Assembly: GCF_900188345.1 (NCBI RefSeq)
Contig: NZ_FZOD01000061.1
Coordinates: 1 to 59,213, forward strand
Length of the DNA: 59,213 bases
Source: Streptosporangium subroseum
GTDB lineage: Bacteria; Actinomycetota; Actinomycetes; Streptosporangiales; Streptosporangiaceae
Reading direction: 5' to 3'
A model generated the notes under the pieces. That model made no database searches. It was not told where the DNA came from and was given only the letters and a program-made list of their open reading frames with translations. A program made the position numbers and the translations under genes. This document shows, piece by piece, positions 52,802-59,213 of this stretch (positions are counted from its first letter, which is position 1; every line of letters begins with the position of its first letter).

Positions 52802-53920
52802 TCATCCCAGCTTTTCGAGCACCCAGTCGTGGAACGCCCCGATGTGGTGCTCGCTCGGCACCAGGACCCCGCCCCCGGCGTAGGCGCGGGAGTTCATCGC
52901 CGGCTGGCATCTCTCACACGCGTCGAAGTCCTGCACGTTGACCCGGTGGAAGAGCTCGACGGACGGGCCGAGATCCTTGCCGCCCTCCACGACGTCCTTA
53001 CGGAACAGCCAGTCACACTCGACGATCGTCCGGTCGGCGGCCAGGGGGAACATCCGGTGGATGATCACGTGGTCGGGCACCAGGTTGATGAACACCTGCG
53101 GCTTGATGGTGATCGCGTAGTAGCGGCGGTCCTGGTCCTCGCTGACGCCCTGGATGCGGTCCACCCCCTCCGACCCGTCGACCGTGAACCCCTGGATCTC
53201 CTCGCCGAACTCCGCGCCGTGCCCCACGAAGGACTGCGCCGCGTAGCCGTCGGCGAACTCGGGAAGCACCTCGGTGAGCTCGGGGTGGATGGTGGCGCAG
53301 TGGTAGCACTCCATGAAGTTCTCGATGATGAGCTTCCAGTTCGCCTTCACGTCGTAGACGATCCTGCGCCCCACCTCGAGGTTTTCGATGTCGTAGTTTT
53401 TGATCAGGTCCCCGTCGCCCAGCCGGGTCACCACCTCGCCGGTCACGTCCGCCTCGAACGACGGCGGCTCATCGGCCAGGCACACCCACACGTAGCCCAG
53501 CCACTCCCGCACGTGGACGTTCACCAGCCCGAACTCGACCCGGTCGATGTCGGGCATCTTGGTGAGGTTCGGGGCGGCGATCAGCTTGCCCTCGAGGTCG
53601 TAGGTCCAGGCGTGGTACGGGCACTGGAACGCCCGCTTCACCTCGCCGGACTCCTCGGTGCAGATCCGGGCTCCCCGGTGGCGGCACACGTTGAGGAAGG
53701 CGCGGATCGAACCGTTCCTGGCCCGGGTGACAAGGACGCTCTCCCGCCCCACCTGAACCGTCCTGAAGGCGCCGGGTTTCCCCAGGTCGGAGGAGCGGAC
53801 GACGCAGAACCACATCGACTCGAAGATCCGCGCCTGCTCCGAGGCGAAGACGCCCTCATCGGTGTAGTAACCGCCGGGCAGGGTGGAGATCACGCTGGGG
53901 GGCAGGCTTCGCGTGCTCAC
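52802..53920 (-). CDS. Rieske oxygenase alpha subunit, probable glycine betaine monooxygenase (GbcA-like)
   Basis: 372 aa. GTG start overlapping the reductase stop (GTGA). Rieske ligands C79 and H81 (VCRHRG) and C100 and H103 (CPYHAW); mononuclear iron ligands H207 and H212 in ENFMECYHCATIHPEL with an Asp at 331 or 333 in VQDFDACE. The fold and length match the quaternary-amine group of Rieske oxygenases (glycine betaine, stachydrine or carnitine). With betAB upstream in the pathway and dimethylglycine and sarcosine oxidases beside it, N-demethylation of glycine betaine to dimethylglycine plus formaldehyde is the best reading. Confidence 0.87.
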   Translation of the reverse strand: MSTRSLPPSVISTLPGGYYTDEGVFASEQARIFESMWFCVVRSSDLGKPGAFRTVQVGRESVLVTRARNGSIRAFLNVCRHRGARICTEESGEVKRAFQCPYHAWTYDLEGKLIAAPNLTKMPDIDRVEFGLVNVHVREWLGYVWVCLADEPPSFEADVTGEVVTRLGDGDLIKNYDIENLEVGRRIVYDVKANWKLIIENFMECYHCATIHPELTEVLPEFADGYAAQSFVGHGAEFGEEIQGFTVDGSEGVDRIQGVSEDQDRRYYAITIKPQVFINLVPDHVIIHRMFPLAADRTIVECDWLFRKDVVEGGKDLGPSVELFHRVNVQDFDACERCQPAMNSRAYAGGGVLVPSEHHIGAFHDWVLEKLG

Positions 53921-55275
53921 AGTTCGCTCCTCAGGGTGGAATCCGTACGATTCGGGACGGCGTCGAGCCGGCGACGCCAGCGGGTGAACAGACGGACCTG
54001 GTTCAGGCTCAGCACCGCGACCGGCCGATCCTGCCGCCGGTAGACGGCGAGGAAACTGCGGTCGGCCACGTCACCCTCCTCCACGGTGACCGTGTCTCCC
54101 GGGCGCGCGTGACCGACAAATTGGATCTTCATGCCGTACTGGTCGGACCAGAAGTACGGCGAGCTGGGAGGATCGGGCGCGGTCGCCCCACCGGAGAGCA
54201 GCGTGACCGCCGCCGCGGCGGGCCGTCGCAGCGCCCCGGTCCAGTGTTCGACGCGATGGTGGTATCCCATGGCGGGGTCGAACCACGCCGCGCAGTCGCC
54301 GACGGCGACGACCCCGGGCACCCCGGTGGCTCCCCCGGCGTCGCACACCACTCCGTTGGTGAGCTGGAAGCCCGCTCCCGCCAGCCATTCGACGTTGGGC
54401 CGCGCGCCGATGCCGACGAGCACGACGTCCGCGGGCAGGATCCGGTCGTCGTCGAGCAGCGCGCCCTCCACCCGGTCCGCTCCCTCGGGCGCACGCGCGC
54501 CCTCCACCCGATCCACTCCCTCGGGCGCACGCGCGCCCTCCACCCGATCCACTCCCTCGGGCCCACTCGCGCCATCCACCCGGCCCGCTCCCTCAGACCT
54601 CTGTACACCGTCCGCCCGGTCCGTTCCTGCAAGCCCCCGGCCCGCTCCCAGGAGCCCTCGCACGCCGACACCGCAGATGAGGCGGACTCCGTGGTCACCG
54701 TGGAGCGAGGCCACCACGGCGCCCATCTCGGCGCCGAGCGCGCCGGCGAACGGTGTCGGGGCCGTCTCGACGACCGTCACGTCGAGTCCCAGATCACGAG
54801 CCGTCGACGCTACTTCGGCCCCGATGAAACCGGCGCCGATCACCACGAGACGCCGCCCCTTGACGAGGTCGGAGCGCAGGGCCCGGGCGTCGTCGAGCGA
54901 GCGCAGGGTGTGGACCCCGCCGAGGCCGCCGCCTCCGGGCAGGGTGCGGGCGGAGGCGCCGGTCGCGACGACGATCCCGTCGGCTCGCACCGAGGTGCCG
55001 TCGTCAAGGAGCACCCTGCGGTCGCTCGGATCAAGACCGGTCGCGGTCGCCCCGAGCCTCCACTCGGCTCCGAGGTCCTCGTCGTCGGCCTCCAGCGCCA
55101 GGTCGGCCTCGCTCATCCGCCCGGCGAGAAACTCCTTCGACAGGGGCGGCCGGTCGTAGGGGCGGTGCGATTCGGTTCCGATGAGCGTCAGGCGCCCCTC
55201 GAACCCCTGGCCGCGCAGCGCGCGGGCGGCAGACAGGCCCGCCAGCGAGGCGCCGACGACGGCGATCGACCTCAC
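53917..55275 (-). CDS. FAD-dependent ferredoxin reductase with in-frame repeat insertion
   Basis: 452 aa from a GTG that overlaps the ferredoxin stop (GTGA). FAD-binding VVGASLAGLSAARAL at the N-terminus, NAD-binding VVIGAGFIGAEVAST (~145), second FAD motif VVAVGDCAAWFDP (~315-330) and a reductase C-terminal domain. It is a Rieske-system reductase of the BphA4/rubredoxin-reductase type, moving electrons from NADH to the ferredoxin. An insertion of about 50 residues (12-residue repeats) between the NAD domain strand and PADVVLVGIGARPN lengthens it over the usual ~400 aa. Confidence 0.9.
   Translation of the reverse strand: MRSIAVVGASLAGLSAARALRGQGFEGRLTLIGTESHRPYDRPPLSKEFLAGRMSEADLALEADDEDLGAEWRLGATATGLDPSDRRVLLDDGTSVRADGIVVATGASARTLPGGGGLGGVHTLRSLDDARALRSDLVKGRRLVVIGAGFIGAEVASTARDLGLDVTVVETAPTPFAGALGAEMGAVVASLHGDHGVRLICGVGVRGLLGAGRGLAGTDRADGVQRSEGAGRVDGASGPEGVDRVEGARAPEGVDRVEGARAPEGADRVEGALLDDDRILPADVVLVGIGARPNVEWLAGAGFQLTNGVVCDAGGATGVPGVVAVGDCAAWFDPAMGYHHRVEHWTGALRRPAAAAVTLLSGGATAPDPPSSPYFWSDQYGMKIQFVGHARPGDTVTVEEGDVADRSFLAVYRRQDRPVAVLSLNQVRLFTRWRRRLDAVPNRTDSTLRSEL
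54461..54604. repeat. Four 36-bp tandem units inside the ferredoxin reductase gene
   Basis: Units at 54461, 54497, 54533 and 54569, each 36 bp, encode 12-residue repeats (RAPEGVDRVEGA). The native segment DRVEGALLDDDRI, which matches the normal family sequence at this place, looks like the source of the duplication. The last unit is more diverged. Confidence 0.85.
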
Positions 55276-55619
55276 GCCGTCCCCGCGCGGATGCCGGGCG
55301 GCAGGTTGGGAGGCTCCTCCGATGGGACGACGTAGACGGTTCCGTCCTCGACCACCACCCGGTGGGTGCGGACCGGCAGTTTCGCCGGCGGGGCGTCCAC
55401 CCTTCCCGTCCGCAGATCGAACCGTGAGGCGTGCAGCGGGCACTCCACCTCGCAGCCCTCCAGCCACCCATCGGCGAGCGACGCGTCCTGATGCGTGCAG
55501 GTGTCGTCTATGGCGTAGATCTCGCCGTCCTCGGTGTGGAAGAGGGCGATGGGCGGTTCGACGTCGAGTCGATAGGCCTCACCCCGTGGGAGGGCCGCCA
55601 GGGGGCACGCAGGGATCAT
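55272..55619 (-). CDS. Rieske [2Fe-2S] ferredoxin of the betaine oxygenase system
   Basis: 115 aa from the ATG at 55619 (a TTG at 55628 is possible). Rieske ligands C41 and H43 (TCTHQDASL) and C60 and H63 (VECPLHASRFD), then the usual PARLP-like PAKLPVRTHRVVVEDGTVYV. It is a soluble electron carrier between reductase and oxygenase. First gene of the ferredoxin-reductase-oxygenase operon, with a regulon-type palindrome 36-48 nt upstream. Confidence 0.92.
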   Translation of the reverse strand: MIPACPLAALPRGEAYRLDVEPPIALFHTEDGEIYAIDDTCTHQDASLADGWLEGCEVECPLHASRFDLRTGRVDAPPAKLPVRTHRVVVEDGTVYVVPSEEPPNLPPGIRAGTA

Positions 55620-55654
55620 CGTTACCAACCCCGGTTTCGTAAGACGGAACGATA

Positions 55655-55667
55655 AGCGCTATACGCA
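55655..55667. promoter_or_regulatory. Candidate betaine-regulon operator (site C)
   Basis: AGCG-ctata-CGCA followed by AC, 36-48 nt upstream of the ferredoxin start. Same plan and nearly the same distance as sites A and B. Confidence 0.65.
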
Positions 55668-56055
55668 ACAGCGTGAACTCAAAAAACCCCGGTGTCAAGA
55701 GTCGACATGTGGGGTCAAAGTACCCATTTTTTCCCAGGCGACCCTACGACCCGCCTGCCGTGGGAGACAGCGCCTCGATCGCCACTACAGGGGTCCGACG
55801 ATGACACCGCCGAGTGATTTTTTCGGACTGCCACTTTCACTGTGGCGCAAGCGGCTTCCAGGGTCGGACAGACCTTTGCAGGGAAATTGCGGTAAGAGAA
55901 AGAACGCAACGCAGTCGATACATTTCATAGAACAGCTGAAACCTTGCAGACATCTGTCTGTCATTTTAAGGTGTGGGTACCCCCCCGGGCACCACCGGTC
56001 TGTGTGTCTCTGACCGCGAAGCGTCCGGCTCTTCGCAGGATTGAAGGGTCAGTCG
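55668..56055. other. Upstream region of the GH87 gene
   Basis: No gene seen. The region is lower in GC around 55800-55980. It has one CTTGCAG (55943-55949) and a CTTTGCAG near 55874, a word known from alpha-glucan-regulated (MalR) promoters of Streptomyces, a palindrome ACAGACATCTGTCTGT near 55950, and a GCGAAG/CTTCGC hairpin near 56016-56037. The ribosome binding site GAAGGG lies 7 nt before the GH87 start. Confidence 0.45.
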
Positions 56056-59000
56056 ATGAAAAAGTCCGGCAGGCTTAAGGCCTGGACGATTGCCACTGTC
56101 GTGGTGCTGACAGCGGGAGGGCTCGCCGGCATACCGGCCACCTCCGCCTCGGCCGCCGCGCGAGCAGACTCCCCGTTCGACTTCGCGGGGCGCGGTGCCA
56201 CCGTGCCCTTCGTGGAGATCGAAGCCGAAGACGCCCTCACCTCAGGCCAGGTGATCGGCCCCGACAGGATCTATGGTCACCTCCCCTCCGAGGCCTCCGG
56301 CCGCAGGGCGGTGACCCTCGACTCCTCGGGTGAGTACGTGGAGTTCACGCTCACCAGGCCGGCCAACGGGATGTCACTGCGCTACAGCGTGCCGGACAGC
56401 GGCTCGGGAACCGGCCAGAACACCACCGCCGACCTCCGGGTCAACGGCGCACACCTGAAGGACCTGTCCCTCACCTCGAAGTACGGCTGGTACTACGGCG
56501 GTTATCCGTTCAACAACAACCCCGGCGACACCAACCCCCACCACTTCTACGACGAGACGCGGACCCTGTTCGGGTCCACGCTCGCCGCGGGGGCCAAGGT
56601 CCGCGTCCAGTCCACCGGCGGCATCCCGATCACCGTTGACCTAGCCGACTTCGAGGTCGTTCCCGACCCGATCACCCGGCCCTCGGGCTCGCTGTCGGTC
56701 GACGACTTCGGCGCCATCAAGAACAACACGGGCGTCGACAACACGGCCGCCTTCCAGGCCGCGGTCAACGCCGGCAAGGCGCAGGCCAAGGAGGTCTGGA
56801 TCCCCGAGGGCACCTACAACCTCTACGACCACGTGGTCGTCGACGGCGTGACCCTGCGCGGAGCCGGTCCCTGGTACAGCGTGCTCGGCGGACGCCACCC
56901 CACCCAGCGCAACAGGGGCGTCGGCGTCTACGGCAAGTACGTCCAGGGCGGCGGCTACGGCGGCGAGATCCGCTCCCACGAGGCGGGCGGCCCGAGCCGC
57001 AACGTCACGCTCAAGGACTTCGCCATCATCGGCGAGGTCATGGAGCGAGAGGACAACGACCAGATCAACGCCTTGGGCGGCGCCATGACCGACTCGGTCG
57101 TGGACAACGTGTGGATGCAGCACACCAAGGTCGGGGCCTGGATGGACGGCCCGATGAACAACTTCACCATCAAGAACAGCCGCATCCTCGACCAGACCGC
57201 CGACGGCGTGAACTTCCACACCGGGGTCACCAACTCGACCGTGACCAACACGTTCGTCCGCAACACCGGTGACGACGGCCTGGCCATGTGGCCCGAGCGG
57301 ATCCCGAACGTGAACAACAAGTTCACCTTCAACACCGTCGGCGTGACGCTGCTGGCCAACAACATCGTCACGTACGGCGGCAGGGACATCCAGATCACCG
57401 ACAACGTGGTGGCCGACACCATCAGCAACGGCGGCGGCATCCACATCGCCAACCGCTATCCGGGTGTCAACTCCGGCCAGGGCACCGCGGTCGCCGGCAC
57501 CCACACCGTCGCCCGCAACACCCTGCTCCGGGCGGGCAACAACGACTTCAACTGGCACTTCGGCGTCGGCGCCATCTGGTTCAGCGGGCTCAACGAGCCG
57601 GTCAACGCCACCATCAACGTCACCGACACCGACATCCTGGACAGCTCCTACGCCGCCATCCACGTCATCGAGGGCAGCACGAGCACGGTCAACTTCAACA
57701 ACGTCAACATCGACGGCACCGGCACCTACATGATCCAGGCCCAGTCGGGGGCCAACATGACGTTCAACAACGTCAAGGCCGCGCACATCGGCGCGGGCGT
57801 CGCCATCCACAACTGCGTCGGCACGAGCTTCACGCCCGTCTTCGGCACGGGCAACACCGGCTGGAGCCCCACCTCCACGACCTGCACCGGCACCTGGCCG
57901 GCGCCGAACTACATCTACCCCGGCGGCGGTGGCAGCACGGGCGGCCTGTCCGGCTCCCCCGGCAGCCTGTCCTTCCCGGCCCTCCAGGTCGGCGGGACCA
58001 GCTCGGCGCAGGCCGTCACCATCACGAACGGAGCCACCACGGCGGCCCCGATCAGCTCGGTGACCGCCACCGGTGACTACACCCAGACCAACAACTGCGG
58101 CAGTTCCCTCGCCGCGGGCGCGACCTGTACGGTCAACGTCACCTTCAGGCCGACCGCGACGGGCACCCGCACCGGCACGCTCACCCTCGCCAGCAGCGCC
58201 CCCGGCGGCCCGGTGACCGTCAGCCTCAGCGGCAGCGGCACCAACGGCGTCGCCCTCACCGCCTCCCCCACCAGCCTGTCCTTCGGAGCGCGTCAGAGCG
58301 GCACGACCAGCCCGGCGCAGACCGTGACGATCACCAACAGCGGCACCGCGTCGGCGACGCTCGGCACGGTCGCCACCACCGGTGACTACGCGCAGACCAA
58401 GACCTGCGGCACCACCCTCGCCGCCGGAGCCTCCTGCACCGTCAGCGTCACCTTCACCCCGACCGCCTCGGGCAGCCGTCCTGGCACCCTGACGGTGGCC
58501 AGCAACGACCCGAACAGCCCGCTGTCGGTGGGCCTGTCCGGCAGTGGCGTCAGCTCGACCACCAACCTGGCGCTCGGCGCGACGATGACCGCCGGCAGCT
58601 CCAACGGCGGGTTCCCGCCGGGCAATGCCAATGACGACAACACCGCCACCTACTGGGAGGCCGGCGGCGCCTTCCCGCAGTGGCTGCAGGCCGACCTCGG
58701 CTCCACCCAGAGCATCGGCTCCATCACCCTGAAACTGCCGCCGCCGGCCGCGTGGGCGACCAGAACGCAGACCCTGTCGGTCGAGGGCAGCACCAACGGC
58801 TCCACCTGGACCACCCTCAAGTCCTCGGCCGGCTACACCTTCAACCCCTCCACCGGCAACACCGTCACCATCCCCCTGACCTCCGCCACCGTGCGCCAGG
58901 TCCGGCTCAACATCACCGCCAACACCGGCTGGAGCGCGGCCCAGATCGCGGAGTTCCAGATCTTCCCGGGCACCGGCGGCCCCGTCCAGACCGTGTCCCT

Positions 59001-59213
59001 GTCGGCCTCCCCGACCAGCCTGGCCTTCGCCGCCCGAACGGTCGCCAGCACCAGCCCGGCACAGACCGTCACCATCACCAACAACGGCACCGCGTCGGCG
59101 ACGCTCGGCACGGTCGCCACCACCGGTGACTACGCCCAGACCAAGACCTGCGGCACCACCCTGGCCGCGGGAGCCTCCTGCACGGTCAGCGTCACCTTCA
59201 CCCCGACCGCGAC
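56056..59213 (+). CDS. Secreted alpha-1,3-glucanase-like enzyme, GH87, multidomain (3' end beyond window)
   Basis: At least 1052 residues; the frame is open to the window end. Signal peptide (residues ~1-37, SASAAA end), then a CBM6/35-like domain (FVEIEAEDA, YVEFTLTRPANGMSLRYSV; ~50-190), then a right-handed beta-helix catalytic domain (~215-615; VDDFGAIKNNTGVDNTAAF). Asp383 (TADGVN) and Asp406/407 (GDDG) have the D-x22-DD spacing described for GH87 catalytic residues. After it come two ASH/choice-of-anchor-D-type beta repeats (~630-835), a discoidin-like CBM32 domain (~838-975) and a third ASH repeat. It should attack fungal or plaque-type alpha-1,3-glucan outside the cell. Confidence 0.85.
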   Translation, partial: MKKSGRLKAWTIATVVVLTAGGLAGIPATSASAAARADSPFDFAGRGATVPFVEIEAEDALTSGQVIGPDRIYGHLPSEASGRRAVTLDSSGEYVEFTLTRPANGMSLRYSVPDSGSGTGQNTTADLRVNGAHLKDLSLTSKYGWYYGGYPFNNNPGDTNPHHFYDETRTLFGSTLAAGAKVRVQSTGGIPITVDLADFEVVPDPITRPSGSLSVDDFGAIKNNTGVDNTAAFQAAVNAGKAQAKEVWIPEGTYNLYDHVVVDGVTLRGAGPWYSVLGGRHPTQRNRGVGVYGKYVQGGGYGGEIRSHEAGGPSRNVTLKDFAIIGEVMEREDNDQINALGGAMTDSVVDNVWMQHTKVGAWMDGPMNNFTIKNSRILDQTADGVNFHTGVTNSTVTNTFVRNTGDDGLAMWPERIPNVNNKFTFNTVGVTLLANNIVTYGGRDIQITDNVVADTISNGGGIHIANRYPGVNSGQGTAVAGTHTVARNTLLRAGNNDFNWHFGVGAIWFSGLNEPVNATINVTDTDILDSSYAAIHVIEGSTSTVNFNNVNIDGTGTYMIQAQSGANMTFNNVKAAHIGAGVAIHNCVGTSFTPVFGTGNTGWSPTSTTCTGTWPAPNYIYPGGGGSTGGLSGSPGSLSFPALQVGGTSSAQAVTITNGATTAAPISSVTATGDYTQTNNCGSSLAAGATCTVNVTFRPTATGTRTGTLTLASSAPGGPVTVSLSGSGTNGVALTASPTSLSFGARQSGTTSPAQTVTITNSGTASATLGTVATTGDYAQTKTCGTTLAAGASCTVSVTFTPTASGSRPGTLTVASNDPNSPLSVGLSGSGVSSTTNLALGATMTAGSSNGGFPPGNANDDNTATYWEAGGAFPQWLQADLGSTQSIGSITLKLPPPAAWATRTQTLSVEGSTNGSTWTTLKSSAGYTFNPSTGNTVTIPLTSATVRQVRLNITANTGWSAAQIAEFQIFPGTGGPVQTVSLSASPTSLAFAARTVASTSPAQTVTITNNGTASATLGTVATTGDYAQTKTCGTTLAAGASCTVSVTFTPTA
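58290..58485 (+). repeat. ASH-repeat DNA duplicated again at 59040-59213
   Basis: The second ASH repeat of the GH87 protein and the third, at 59040 to the window end, are almost identical at DNA level (TGACTACGC, AGACCAAGACCTGCGGCACC, and long shared runs around them), while the first ASH repeat (57950-58240) is clearly diverged. This points to a recent internal duplication. Confidence 0.75.

Noticed and set aside
54461..54604. 36-bp repeats of CRISPR-like length
   Set aside because: No spacers between units; coding in frame within the ferredoxin reductase.

Overview
The window is high-GC DNA with frequent GTG starts, dense codirectional operons and many secreted proteins, as in a filamentous actinomycete. 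The gene content (SCO6745-family protein, ECF41 sigma factor, GH81 and GH87 glucanases, CtpH/CtpI-like giant P-type ATPase) suggests Streptosporangiaceae or a near relative; that assignment is inference. No rRNA, tRNA, CRISPR array, insertion sequence or prophage gene was recognised.

Left part (1-17.9 kb): the end of an AraC-type regulator, a VOC-fold protein and a UvrA-like double-ABC ATPase; a secreted propeller-like protein; an ECF41-type sigma factor; a small Cys/Tyr-rich secreted peptide; two translationally coupled amidohydrolases; an MFS transporter; a 676-aa protein of unknown function; an anti-sigma-type ATPase whose promoter carries a perfect CebR/LacI-type palindrome; an LLM flavin oxidoreductase; a secreted protein made of three repeats of unknown fold; and an SCO6745-family protein.

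Middle part (18.1-35.3 kb): a secreted GH81 endo-beta-1,3-glucanase with its own promoter/operator palindrome. Rightward from it run a CASTOR/POLLUX-type ion channel, a basic disordered protein with one hydrophobic segment, a 1473-aa P-type ATPase whose N-terminal half looks like a catalytically dead copy of the C-terminal half, and a 41-aa membrane peptide. Then come an XRE regulator divergent from an aldo/keto reductase, a NUDIX hydrolase, a family 2 glycosyltransferase, a phosphotransferase remnant and a small P-loop kinase.

Right part (35.4-55.7 kb): a complete choline-to-glycine catabolic island. Choline dehydrogenase (betA) and betaine aldehyde dehydrogenase (betB) make glycine betaine. 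An OpuA-type ABC transporter imports betaine or choline. A Rieske oxygenase with its own ferredoxin and ferredoxin reductase probably demethylates betaine to dimethylglycine. A dimethylglycine-oxidase-like flavoprotein makes sarcosine, and heterotetrameric sarcosine oxidase (soxBDAG) makes glycine. Two IclR regulators sit inside the island. A shared palindrome, WGCG-N5-CGCA, lies 35-57 nt upstream of the start codons of four catabolic units and 13-25 nt upstream of one iclR, which points to one regulon.

The window ends inside a large secreted GH87-type alpha-1,3-glucanase (56.06 kb onward). Short tandem repeats with unit lengths divisible by three have expanded inside two flavoenzymes (soxA and the ferredoxin reductase), and similar short repeats lie between genes.
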